Assembly (NCBI RefSeq): GCF_045862785.1
Contig: NZ_BQXO01000005.1
Location: forward strand, 1-64,000
From: Furfurilactobacillus curtus
Lineage (GTDB): Bacteria > Bacillota > Bacilli > Lactobacillales > Lactobacillaceae
Direction of reading: 5' to 3'
DNA length: 64,000 bases
Below are positions 27,545-35,884 of the stretch, piece after piece. Numbering within the stretch: the stretch's first letter is position 1; every line of letters begins with the position of its first letter. The position numbers and the translations under genes were made by a program. Under the pieces are notes generated by a model. It made no database searches, had not been told where the DNA came from, and saw nothing but the letters and a program-made list of their open reading frames with translations.

Positions 27545-27845
27545 GATAATTGCTCCTCAATCGTGGTCATGTGACTCCATGTTTTAAGTTAGATGGAAAT
27601 AATAAGAAACGAGCAGTACATTCCTAGTTACTTGGATGAATTGGTTAAGCTTGCACCACACCTAAATTGTAAAACACTTCACAAATTGATGCGCAATTTT
27701 TTGTTTTATACTTTAAATCGAATAAATTTGTTGATGTTATGCGATAAACAAAACTATGGATTGATAATCCTTATTGAACAGATTTGTTATGCTGATTTAC
27801 TTATGCAATAAGCCATTTCCCAAAAACATTGAATCTTGGAAAACT

Positions 27846-28100
27846 TCAAACCCAGGTTCCAATGTTGAGTCCGACATCATGTCCAATGTTTGGTTTTTGC
27901 AAAGCAGTATAAAGCGCAAGCGCTTCTGCTGAAATGTTCTTTGATAATGCCAATTTTCCAAAGCTTTGTTGTAAATCTTTGATAACCCGTCCTTCATAGG
28001 CTCCTGAGTTAAGTTCATTAATGCCCGCATCAATGATTTTTTGCTCATTTTGTTTTTTAAAATGTAATTGTTTTAGTTGACTTAATAATTCTTTGTCCAC
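27846..28100 (-). CDS. Bacteriocin immunity protein, EntA-immunity-like
   Basis: An 84-residue, largely helical, soluble protein. The pattern ELLSQLKQLHFKKQ, a polar middle, and ISAEALALYTALQK fits the four-helix-bundle immunity proteins of class IIa bacteriocins (enterocin A immunity family), which sit at the inner face of the membrane and block the bacteriocin-mannose PTS complex. It is slightly shorter than the usual 90-105 residues, so the last helix may be lost. GTG start with AAAGGA upstream. It lies downstream of broken bacteriocin precursors on the same strand. Sequence is AT-rich compared with the rest of the window. Confidence 0.6.
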   Translation of the reverse strand: MDKELLSQLKQLHFKKQNEQKIIDAGINELNSGAYEGRVIKDLQQSFGKLALSKNISAEALALYTALQKPNIGHDVGLNIGTWV

Positions 28101-28247
28101 GTTAACTCATTCCTTTTAAGAGATTTAGTATGGAAAATGTTGAACCCAACCATTCATTCGACATTCTTAGATGTCATGTTAATGGTTTTTAATTTTCATC
28201 TATAATTAACCTGGGAGGTTATTTTAAACAACTCAACAAATTTTTTA

Positions 28248-28442
28248 TCAGAAATTAGTTTTCCAAGTGTGTTGTGCAGCCTGCTGCTGAACATACATTC
28301 CGCCTCCCACGGTGTCCCACCAAGTTTTTTACTAATTTTCAGGTACAGACCCACCGAAAATGACTTTTAAACTAAGTTGTTTAACCGACTTAAATGAATT
28401 TTGAGCGATGAGTAATTTAACTAAATTTGGTTTAGCTTTCAT
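28248..28442 (-). pseudogene. Possible second decayed bacteriocin precursor
   Basis: From the ATG at 28442 a 36-codon frame runs to a GG pair (VIFGGSVPEN) and then two adjacent stops (TAG TAA, 28334-28329). The same frame stays open beyond the stops for 26 codons, giving KTWWDTVGGGMYVQQQ and ending near WKTNF, which has the aromatic and GxxxG-like look of class II bacteriocins. This could be a precursor inactivated by stop codons. The match is suggestive only. Confidence 0.3.
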
Positions 28443-28640
28443 AGCCCTTACTCTTTGCCAGTTATGGCGCTTACCTAATCTTATTATATCTCTTCTGAAT
28501 ATCTTTAAGGTGTGTGACCATAGACCAAAGGCATACTCAAGGGCTTGCAATATTCCAGCCACTAAAACCACCAGAAATTTTGATTGAATCGACAGCATTT
28601 ATCTTAGGGAAGTATCCAAACTACTTAAATTTGTTTTCAT
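28332..28640 (-). pseudogene. Frameshifted double-glycine bacteriocin precursor
   Basis: GGAAGGA precedes an ATG at 28640 that opens MKTNLSSLDTS and stops after 13 codons. One base added in the CCC tract (near 28609-28607) joins it to KINAVDSIKISGG, a good double-glycine leader of 25 residues, followed by FSGWNIASP and another stop. The frame that continues (88 codons from ATG 28598) carries EYAFGLW and a basic stretch, suggesting a second shift. Taken together this looks like a secreted bacteriocin or pheromone precursor that has decayed. Confirming the frames in reads is essential. Confidence 0.45.
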
Positions 28641-28980
28641 GATTATCCTTCCATACTTGCGATAAACGACTCAGTATTTCTGTCTGGCACCGAAAACGAT
28701 TTTGCTTATAATATTCCGTTGTTATGTATAGGAGGGTAAAATAACTTCCCTCGTTTTTAGCAATTCCCCAATGAAGCGATGTAAATATAAGCACATGTTC
28801 TTTGTGTTTTAATGTAATTGTCGTTATCGTTTATTTAGATCAAGCTTTAAAAAGCAATGACTTTTTAAAGTTTACATGCGAATAGTCATGCGCTGGGTGT
28901 ACTAATACGAGATGAGACGCAATTCGCTCCTTAATAAAATTTACTTTCATTGTCCATCTACTCTGTTTAGGAGGGCTAAT

Positions 28981-29193
28981 ATGAAATTCGATCGTAGGTT
29001 TTATAAGAATATCTCTTTTTGGGTTTATCTTATTTTAGCCGTATTTGCTGCCTCATCTTTAGGTATAAAAGTCTTCAGCATTGCTTGGTGGGGTTGGTTA
29101 ATTCTATCTATAATTTTTACCCTTGCACTTTTGCGTACTCTGATTAAAAAACCCGGAAAATCCAATATCTCAAAAAATATCTCAAAAAAATGA
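28981..29193 (+). CDS. Small two-helix membrane protein
   Basis: A 70-residue protein beginning MKFDRRFYKNISFWVYL with two hydrophobic segments (about 11-28 and 32-52) and a Lys-rich tail (LIKKPGKSNISKNISKK). GGAGGG at 28971-28976 selects the ATG at 28981 over the upstream frame start at 28912. Hydrophobic small proteins with a basic tail are common in bacteriocin loci, where some give immunity. No family recognised. The flanks are AT-rich and poor in genes. Confidence 0.6.
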   Translation: MKFDRRFYKNISFWVYLILAVFAASSLGIKVFSIAWWGWLILSIIFTLALLRTLIKKPGKSNISKNISKK

Positions 29194-29855
29194 CTATTTT
29201 GATGATCTCTTTGTGATCATCAGACGAATAATCATAATTCATCTGACAAACATGAAGAGATTTTTATGCACCTAGTTCTGAATACTTAGTCCTAGAGAGG
29301 GTGGTATTTTTACAGGGATTTAATCGCACTGGCTTATCGTAACCGATTGTTGCGCGGTAACATAGACTTAACGAAAAATCTTGTTGGGTTGGTTTTAGTG
29401 CTGTTTAGAGGTTTATTAGGCGAGTACAGTAGAAAAGGTAAGGTCTCCATCAAGAAAAATATGAGGCCATTTTAAGAGGCTGGATAGATAATTAAAGTTC
29501 TGATTAAATGACCAGAAAAGCTAAATCTTTTTATACAAAGCTGGTAACTTGAACTGACAGAGAAATACAGGCTCAAGCCAGAAGTAACCTACTTTAGGTC
29601 TAAACAATGGTCAATGCTATGCCATTCGATTTCAAGTTTTTTGACAATGCTGATACTTGTGTGATTCTATGATGGTCAGCCAGCATATCTCCATGTAAAT
29701 AGCAGTCTAGGATGTTTTATCCTAAACTGCTATTTATTGTGATTTATTTATATACTATGGGCTTGCTGAAGTTAGCGAACGGGGCTAGTGCCGTCCTTGC
29801 TCTTTTAGAACTAATTTTGTGTACGAGCTCCGGCAGAATGACATTAGCCTATGAC
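29194..29855. other. Gene-poor, AT-rich stretch with one long hairpin
   Basis: No reading frame with a ribosome binding site was found in these 660 bases. Features seen are a hairpin just after the small membrane protein (GATGATC...GATCATC, about 29199-29221) and a near-perfect 16 bp stem at 29697-29736 (AAATAGCAGT and TAGGAT arms), probably a terminator. The rest looks like a decayed end of the accessory islet. Confidence 0.6.
29697..29736. terminator. Long hairpin, probable bidirectional terminator
   Basis: AAATAGCAGT-C-TAGGAT and ATCCTA-A-ACTGCTATTT pair over 16 bp around a 5-base loop. The T tract is short on both strands. Confidence 0.6.
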
Positions 29856-30383
29856 TCAATCAGCATCCAGCTCACTTTGCGGTAGTGTTTGCTGTAACAA
29901 TTGCCGAGCTGCCAACCAAAATAGGAGAGCTTCCATGGCATTGTATTGAATCACCGCGGCTACAGACATCGACGATAACTGCTCATCGCTAAGTTTGGAA
30001 CGTTTGAACGTGCCATCGGCGGCTTCGTGGTTAAACATATTCGCGAATCGATCGTAACCAGTCTGGGGAGAATTCTCGACGAGGATGTACTGGAGGGCTA
30101 GCCGTAATTCTTCTAAAGTGAAGATGTTCTTTAATAGACCGACGACGATGGCGCCAGCGAGATGGATCTGGTGATAGTGTTTTTTATCCGGCGGCACCAA
30201 CACGTTGGCCTTGAAATAATTATGCATCATCGTCTTAGTAATGGTGTCGTGAGTGATGGGCGCCAAATACTGATTGGTTAGGTCCAGTAATTGAGTTAAA
30301 TGTAAGTCAAAGGTGGGTAGATCCTGCCATAGTGGCAAGCGCATTGGTGGCAGGCCACTGGCAGGATTGATTAGGGTGCTCAT
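29856..30383 (-). CDS. DUF1836 domain-containing protein
   Basis: A 175-residue soluble protein of the DUF1836 family. The family pattern is visible as a LPLWQDLP start, TKTMMHNYFKANVLVPPDKKHYHQIHLA (an HTH-like segment, about residues 48-75) and LLKNIFTLEELRLAL. Members are often described as MerR-like regulators, without firm proof. AAAGGAG precedes the ATG. It lies 29 bases downstream of the degV gene on the same strand, an arrangement common in Firmicutes, and is likely co-transcribed. Confidence 0.8.
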   Translation of the reverse strand: MSTLINPASGLPPMRLPLWQDLPTFDLHLTQLLDLTNQYLAPITHDTITKTMMHNYFKANVLVPPDKKHYHQIHLAGAIVVGLLKNIFTLEELRLALQYILVENSPQTGYDRFANMFNHEAADGTFKRSKLSDEQLSSMSVAAVIQYNAMEALLFWLAARQLLQQTLPQSELDAD

Positions 30384-30412
30384 GAAACATTTCTCCTTTG
30401 ATTGATGATCAG

Positions 30413-31270
30413 CTAGTCCGCCTGAACGGTAATACCCACTAAGCCAGGGCCAGTGTGGGCGCCGAGGGCAGCAGAAATCTCACCGGTTTCAATCGTCAGT
30501 TGGGGAAATTGGGTATGCAGTTGCTCGATGATGGTGTCCATTAGAGGTTCGTTATCGCCATTAGCGACTGCTACGCGCACTTGGTTATGCGACTTAATGT
30601 CGTCGACAGCTAAGGCGATCATTTTATCAATGGCTTTTTTTTCAGTGCGTGCCCGGGCGATGGTCGTGTAGACGCCTTCCTCATCACAGGTGATGACAGG
30701 TTTGATACTTAATGCTGAACCGACCAACCCGGCAACCCGGCCGATACGTCCGCCAGCTCGTAAATAAGTCAAAGTTGGAATGTAAAAATAGACGTGACTG
30801 TGTGGAATCGCGGCGTCTAATTTGGCGACGATACTGTTAAAAGAATCACCAGCTTCGATGAGGTCTTCGGCATAAACTGCAAATAAGCCACTGCCGATTC
30901 CGATACTTTGGGTGTTAATGACGGACATCGTCACATCCGTCTGTGAATCAGCTGCTTGTTGAAAGGCGTTGTTGGTCACAGACAAAGCAGCAGACATGGT
31001 GATCCCGATGACGTGAGTGTATCCCCCTGCCTTTAAATCATCAATTTGCGTCATAATGTCGCCCATCGTTGGACTCGCTGTTTTAGGTAATTCTGCAGCA
31101 GCAGCTTGGCGTTGATAAAATTCTGCTGGAGTAATCTTTTGCCCATCGGCGTACGTTTGTCCATCAATGGTAATTTGCAGGGGCACGATACGTAGATTAT
31201 CTTTTTCGGCAATTAAACGGGGTGGCACATCGGAACCTGAGTCCACTAACAACGCAATCTTTTCAGTCAT
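30413..31270 (-). CDS. DegV family protein (FakB-type fatty-acid binding)
   Basis: A 285-residue DegV/FakB protein. It binds a single fatty acid and presents it to FakA kinase for incorporation of exogenous fatty acids. Typical blocks: LLVDSGSDVPP (8-18), PLQITIDGQTYADG, KTASPTMGDI with the T-x-S-P loop that holds the carboxylate, TMSAALSVTNN, and AGGRIGRVAGLVGS (about 172-185). AGGAGA precedes the ATG. It heads a two-gene operon with DUF1836. No full FakA is in this window. Confidence 0.9.
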   Translation of the reverse strand: MTEKIALLVDSGSDVPPRLIAEKDNLRIVPLQITIDGQTYADGQKITPAEFYQRQAAAAELPKTASPTMGDIMTQIDDLKAGGYTHVIGITMSAALSVTNNAFQQAADSQTDVTMSVINTQSIGIGSGLFAVYAEDLIEAGDSFNSIVAKLDAAIPHSHVYFYIPTLTYLRAGGRIGRVAGLVGSALSIKPVITCDEEGVYTTIARARTEKKAIDKMIALAVDDIKSHNQVRVAVANGDNEPLMDTIIEQLHTQFPQLTIETGEISAALGAHTGPGLVGITVQAD

Positions 31271-31429
31271 GGGAATCTCCTGTTTGTCGTTTAAAAAACT
31301 GTAAAAATAGATTCGAACATCCTTTATATAGTTTTAAATACTACATTTTTTGTCAGTGATTGTCTAGTATGAAGAGTGAATTTAGTATGCGACAAAAAAG
31401 ATCGAAATAGACGCGAACTTGTTGATAGC

Positions 31430-31460
31430 AAAAAAGCGCAGCGAACGGTTCACTGCGCTG
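31430..31460 (-). terminator. Terminator after the amino acid permease gene
   Basis: On the minus strand AGCGCAG...CTGCGCT with an inner GAAC/GTTC pairing runs into T6. It lies 87 bases past the permease stop. Confidence 0.85.
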
Positions 31461-31546
31461 AAAAGTTAGATTGTTATTGTTAATTGGTGCGGGATAAAGC
31501 CAAAGTTGAACAGTCTTATATAGAGTATGGAATATATGATACCTAC

Positions 31547-32851
31547 TCAACGTGGCGCATGTTGCTCACCCTTACGAAAGATTTGTTGGTCAACAACGTA
31601 TAACACCAGGCCGATCACGATGCTGATGCCACCAAAGGCCCACGTTTTTAAAGGTGCGCCAGCTAGAATGTAGATCGAAAAGGCAATTGCTAGAATGGGG
31701 ATGACCGGGCCGAGTGGTAATTGCCAGCCATCATCTCTGGCGTCTGTATCTCTTTGCGATTTAATCGTCGCTAGGGCAGTGGCCAGGTATTGAATGATCG
31801 CGATGATCACGACGCAAGAGGTCAGAAAAAGGTAATCGCCGCTGAACAATAAGGCAATGCTAGCCAAAGTTGTCAGCAGGATGGACATCCAAGGGGTGCC
31901 ATTTTTCGTCTTTTTACCAATAATTGCGGGCAATAATTGTTCTTCGTTAGCCAATGAGGAAGCGACAAACGGCGTACTGAACGAAACGGAAATGGCGACC
32001 CCTAAAATTGAGACGAGCATGCCCAGCAAAATAACGAGTTGACCCGATTGCCCCAGTACTGTGGCGAAAGCAGCGGCGACCGGGGTTGTTCCATTAATGA
32101 TGTTTGGTCCGAGAAGGCCAATGACAACTAGTTGGGCGGCACCGTAAATGACCGCCACCAGTACAGTCACCACAATCATCGCGATGGGGAGATTACGTTT
32201 GGCATTGGCCATATCACTAGCGGCAATCGGCAAAAAGGAAAAGCCGGCGAACATATAAAAGATGATATTAAAAGCCTGACTATAATTGCCAAAGTTATAA
32301 TGGCTAGTTTGAACGAAGTTACTACCTTTCATGACCCAAATTCCAATCAGAATAAACGCGCCAAGGACTAGCAACTTAGCCACTGAGGAAATGTTGTCGG
32401 CCAAGCCAGACAGTTTATCGCCGGCAAGATTAATTACCGCCAACACGATGATTAGCACTGTACCGAGAAGATTGTATGGAAGCGTTTGTTTCAGCGAGGG
32501 CATAAAAAATTGCAAGGTATTCAATAACGCCGCAATTTCTGCCGCGATCGTAATGATGCCTTGAATCCACGCTAAAAAACCGATGATAAATCCGGGAAAG
32601 CGACCGAAAGCATGATAGGTGTATAGCCAAGCGGCTCCGTTACCTGAAACACGACTCGCCATATCCGCAAAACATAAGGCGATGGTTAAGGTCGCTAGTG
32701 CAGCCAGTAAAATGAGCACTAAACTAAAGTTACCAGATAATTTATACATTTTGCCCGGCAATAGAAAGATACCGGAGCCTAAAATGCCATTTAAACCAAG
32801 CAGGATCACCGCGCCAAGTCCTAATTGAGTTGCCTTTTTTGGATGAGTCAT
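31547..32851 (-). CDS. APC superfamily amino acid permease
   Basis: A 434-residue transporter with 12 hydrophobic segments. The first helix carries the unwound substrate motif GLNGILGSGIFLLPG (about 17-31), and FADMASRVSGNGAAWLYTYHAFG follows in helix 2-3, both typical of APC amino acid transporters of the YjeM/YfnA group. GGGAG lies inside the longer frame (start 32866) and selects the ATG at 32851. Substrate unknown. A remnant of a branched-chain amino acid carrier lies just upstream. Confidence 0.85.
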   Translation of the reverse strand: MTHPKKATQLGLGAVILLGLNGILGSGIFLLPGKMYKLSGNFSLVLILLAALATLTIALCFADMASRVSGNGAAWLYTYHAFGRFPGFIIGFLAWIQGIITIAAEIAALLNTLQFFMPSLKQTLPYNLLGTVLIIVLAVINLAGDKLSGLADNISSVAKLLVLGAFILIGIWVMKGSNFVQTSHYNFGNYSQAFNIIFYMFAGFSFLPIAASDMANAKRNLPIAMIVVTVLVAVIYGAAQLVVIGLLGPNIINGTTPVAAAFATVLGQSGQLVILLGMLVSILGVAISVSFSTPFVASSLANEEQLLPAIIGKKTKNGTPWMSILLTTLASIALLFSGDYLFLTSCVVIIAIIQYLATALATIKSQRDTDARDDGWQLPLGPVIPILAIAFSIYILAGAPLKTWAFGGISIVIGLVLYVVDQQIFRKGEQHAPR

Positions 32852-32961
32852 ATCTTTCACTCCCATATGTGCGTCTAGTTACACCTAGAGTAGCGATAAT
32901 GACTCAACTGAGGCAAATAATATTCCTCTGAATTAATGAGGGTCGCCGATGTTGGTGTGCC

Positions 32962-33370
32962 TTAATGTGTCACAATCGTAAACAGCCAGCTGCCGCCTAA
33001 ACTGACTAGTATAAATGGGAAGCAGTCCAAGTTAACCTTGAACAAGGGGATGATGGTGAGCATGGTCTAGGCGTTGATCGTTTTGAATAGCGAAATGTTA
33101 ATCAATAAAGGTGGTAAGGTATGGATCGCGTCTAAGAGTTCTAGGATAAAGGTAAGGCCGAGGGTGGTTTTATAAATCAATGGATTTTTGCCAATTAATG
33201 GCCGTAATAATCCGAGGAAAATAAGCAACGTTTCTAATGGATAGATGAAACTTAATAAAGGGGACGAATACAAGATGATGTGATCCAAGCCAAAGGTGGC
33301 TAGTCCCCAGTTATAATCACTAAGTTGGCTTGGTTGAATTGAGAAAATTAAGTTACCTAGCCCTAATGTT
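32962..33370 (-). pseudogene. brnQ: 3' remnant of a branched-chain amino acid carrier (brnQ)
   Basis: About 125 C-terminal residues of a LIVCS-family carrier (normally about 450) remain. The frame reads GLATFGLDHIILYSSP, LSFIYPLETLLIFLGLLRP, KNPLIYKTT and LLDAIHTLPP, as in BrnQ helices 10-12, meets an in-frame TAG near 33067, and continues in the same frame with PLFKVNLDCFPF to a TAA at 32964-32962. The N-terminal three quarters are gone and no start or binding site is present. Loss of this carrier is the likely reason; the neighbouring permease is intact. Confidence 0.75.
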
Positions 33371-33485
33371 TACTCTGCTATGCATCGTTTTTATCTGTTA
33401 TTTTGATGGTGTGAAGCTTACTCGGTTTAAAATGAGATGCCAATAATAAAGTAAGAATTAAGCTCATTTTTCGAATGTAATACAC

Positions 33486-34016
33486 TTACTCAAAGAGGTG
33501 AATCGTTTTGATTTCACAATACTTGATCTGTTGCCAATCTCCAAATTGGCGCATCACTTCACCATGGGTGACACAGGCAAGACAATGATACTTTGAATAG
33601 GCCGACAGCACCTTTAGCGCTCGTGCTCTGACCTCTGTGGATGTTTCATAATCCCAATAGTTATCGTTTGTTCGTTGTCCATGATTTTTTTTATAAATTA
33701 ACCAAGCATCGTAGGCTTGATTGCCGTTTTTTAAATAGCGGTCAGTTCGATCTGGACGCCATTCGTGTAAACCCAGTTCAATGTGTAGCGGGATATTATT
33801 GAAACGAACGATTTCGGCCGCAGTTGCTAGCGCCCTAGTATATGGTGAAGATAGAATTAATTCAACATTTTTAAAAATCGGTGATTGGGCGCATTGTTGA
33901 GCTAAGCTAATTCCGTTTGCAGATAAACTGCTTAAATCACGGCCAAATCCCGAAAATCCAGCTTCGGTTACCGCGGTATAGTCTGGCTCTGAATGGCGAA
34001 TTAAAAAAACTTTCAT
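33486..34016 (-). CDS. Histidine phosphatase family protein
   Basis: A 176-residue member of the phosphoglycerate mutase-like phosphatases. The catalytic RHSEPDY (7-13) carries the phosphohistidine, LSSPYTRALATA (about 55-66) the second arginine, LHEWRPD the proton donor region, and CVTHGEVMR (near 145) the last active-site histidine. The substrate could be a sugar phosphate, nucleotide or cofactor. AAGAGGAA precedes the ATG at 34016. A single gene between the brnQ remnant and gnd. Confidence 0.85.
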   Translation of the reverse strand: MKVFLIRHSEPDYTAVTEAGFSGFGRDLSSLSANGISLAQQCAQSPIFKNVELILSSPYTRALATAAEIVRFNNIPLHIELGLHEWRPDRTDRYLKNGNQAYDAWLIYKKNHGQRTNDNYWDYETSTEVRARALKVLSAYSKYHCLACVTHGEVMRQFGDWQQIKYCEIKTIHLFE

Positions 34017-34093
34017 CTAGTATTCCTCTTCTTTATGATTGTGTTTTTAATTGAAGTTAACATACTAAACAGAGATTGATCTTCAATTCAAAC

Positions 34094-34121
34094 AAAAAAG
34101 CCGCGCAACTGCACGACTTTT
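34094..34121 (-). terminator. Terminator of gnd
   Basis: AAAAGTCGTGC / GCGCGGCTTTT (two G-T pairs) around AGTT, then T run on the minus strand. Confidence 0.85.
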
Positions 34122-34136
34122 CCCAAATCAATAAAA

Positions 34137-35579
34137 TTATTGTTCTTTATACCAAGTGTAGTGGAAGTTACCAGGACGGTCAGTCCGTTCATAAGTGTGA
34201 GCGCCAAAGTAGTCACGTTGTGCTTGTAACAAGTTGGCAGGTAACACTTCAGCACGGAAGCTGTCATAGTAAGTGATCGCAGCAGAGAAGCTTGGTACAG
34301 GAACCCCAGCCTGAACGGCCATCGCAACTACATCACGAACGGATTCTTGATACTTCGTCGCGATGTCTTTGAAGTAGTCGTCGAACAGTAAGTTCGTCAG
34401 CTTAGGATCTTTGTCGTAAGCGTCCGTGATGTTTTGTAAGAAACGAGCGCGGATGATACAACCAGCACGCCAGATTTGTGCTAATTCGCCGAACTTCAAG
34501 TCCCAGTTGTAGGCTTCTGAAGCGACGCGTAGTTGTTCGAATCCTTGTGCGTAACTCATTAACTTACTGAAATAGAGGGCTTGACGAATCTTTTCGACAA
34601 ACTCTTTCTTGTCGCCGATGTTAGCTTTGCCTTGGTTAGCAGCAGCTGGCAAGGACTTAGAAGCTTTAACCCGTTCGTCTTTCATCATAGAAATGTAACG
34701 TGCGTAGACAGATTCAGTGATCACGGATTGTGGTACTTGGATGTTCAAAGCATCTTCTGAACTCCACTTACCAGTTCCTTTGTTGTTCCCACGGTCAAGG
34801 ATCATGTCAACAATTGGCTTGTTCTTGTCATCACCGAGGTCATCTTTACGCGTCAGAATGTCAGCGGTGATTTCGATCAGGTAACTGTCGAGTTCGCCTT
34901 CATTCCATTCTTTGAAGATGTCAGCCATTTCGTCAACGGAGATACCAGCAACGTTGCGCATGATGTTGTAACTTTCGTCGATTAGTTCTTCATCACCATA
35001 TTCGATTCCGTTGTGGACCATCTTAACGTAGTGACCAGCACCATTAGGGCCGATGTAAGTGACACAAGGCTTGCCATCTTGGGGTGCTTTAGCGGAGATT
35101 TGTTCCAAGATAGGTGCAACCAAATCATAAGCTTCTTTTTGACCACCGGGCATCAAGGAAGGTCCTTGTAAGGCACCTAATTCACCACCAGAAACACCCA
35201 TGCCGATAAAGTTAATACCAGACTTATCAAGTTCAGCATTACGGGCCATGGTGTCATGGAAGTTCGTGTTTCCACCATCGATCAACACGTCACCCTTATC
35301 GAGTAATGGTAATAATTCTTGGATAACGGCGTCCGTTGGGGCACCAGCTTTAACCATCATCAGAATCCGCCGTGGCGTTTCCAAGGAGTTCACGAAGTCT
35401 TCAATCGTGTAGCTTGGGATTAATTTCTTCTCACTGTGATCTTTCATCATATCGTCAGTTTTTGCCCGTGACCGGTTGTAAACGCCCACAGTGTAACCGC
35501 GACTCTCAATATTTAGGGCAAGGTTCTTACCCATAACTGCTAAACCAACAACACCAATTTGTGCTTTTTGATCTGCCAT
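34137..35579 (-). CDS. gnd: 6-phosphogluconate dehydrogenase, NADP-dependent, decarboxylating
   Basis: A 480-residue cytosolic enzyme of the oxidative pentose phosphate pathway; it turns 6-phosphogluconate into ribulose 5-phosphate and CO2 with NADPH. The dinucleotide motif GLAVMGKNLA (12-21) and YNRSRAK for the NADP phosphate are present, with GVSGGELGALQGPSLMPGG (128-146), KMVHNGIEYGD (catalytic Lys) and the C-terminal RTDRPGNFHYTWY. AGGAAGG precedes the ATG. Monocistronic; partner zwf is 5.6 kb away on the same strand. A Fur-box-like sequence lies 28 bases before the start. Confidence 0.96.
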   Translation of the reverse strand: MADQKAQIGVVGLAVMGKNLALNIESRGYTVGVYNRSRAKTDDMMKDHSEKKLIPSYTIEDFVNSLETPRRILMMVKAGAPTDAVIQELLPLLDKGDVLIDGGNTNFHDTMARNAELDKSGINFIGMGVSGGELGALQGPSLMPGGQKEAYDLVAPILEQISAKAPQDGKPCVTYIGPNGAGHYVKMVHNGIEYGDEELIDESYNIMRNVAGISVDEMADIFKEWNEGELDSYLIEITADILTRKDDLGDDKNKPIVDMILDRGNNKGTGKWSSEDALNIQVPQSVITESVYARYISMMKDERVKASKSLPAAANQGKANIGDKKEFVEKIRQALYFSKLMSYAQGFEQLRVASEAYNWDLKFGELAQIWRAGCIIRARFLQNITDAYDKDPKLTNLLFDDYFKDIATKYQESVRDVVAMAVQAGVPVPSFSAAITYYDSFRAEVLPANLLQAQRDYFGAHTYERTDRPGNFHYTWYKEQ

Positions 35580-35606
35580 GATTAACCTTCCTCGTTATGT
35601 TTTTTG

Positions 35607-35621
35607 TGAAAATCATTATCA
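35607..35621 (-). promoter_or_regulatory. Fur/PerR-box-like sequence upstream of gnd
   Basis: TGAAAATCATTATCA matches the 7-1-7 Fur-family consensus TGATAATNATTATCA at all but one defined position. It lies within the region where the gnd promoter is expected. Binding by Fur or PerR is inferred. Confidence 0.45.
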
Positions 35622-35653
35622 TTATGAATCCGATGCTAAGCACAACGACAATG

Positions 35654-35671
35654 TTTCACAAGTGTGTGAAA
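35654..35671. promoter_or_regulatory. Perfect palindrome between gnd and the thiolase gene
   Basis: TTTCACA and TGTGAAA are separated by AGTG. It sits in the 305-base divergent region and looks like a dimeric regulator site; the regulator is unknown. The polarity is opposite to the Rex consensus (TTGTGAA...TTCACAA). Confidence 0.4.
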
Positions 35672-35884
35672 TTAAACACTAATACAGCTATCATGTTAGT
35701 TGATTCGCTGATTATTTTCAACCGGAATCACTTTTCAAAAGCAGTTAACGGTGAAATAAATTTACGAATTGATTTGCTAAGACTCAATTACATTATGGCA
35801 AGCAGCCAGCAAAATAATTGCTCGACTAAAGAAACTCGGGTACACTTGGTTTTTATTGCGAGATGGATAGAAAGAGGGCTCATC

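Noticed and set aside
27593..27811. 72-codon frame on the plus strand in the bacteriocin islet
   Set aside because: No ribosome binding site before the ATG and no recognisable pattern; in such AT-rich DNA a frame of this length can occur by chance.
27797..28048. 83-codon minus-strand frame overlapping the immunity gene
   Set aside because: It is another frame of the immunity gene region; the 27846-28100 frame fits a known family and has a start with a binding site.
26409..29855. Prophage or integrative element
   Set aside because: No integrase, transposase, attachment repeats or structural phage genes were seen; the islet is only AT-rich with bacteriocin-type genes.
31353..31550. 65-codon minus-strand frame
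   Set aside because: It spans the permease terminator hairpin and lacks a ribosome binding site.
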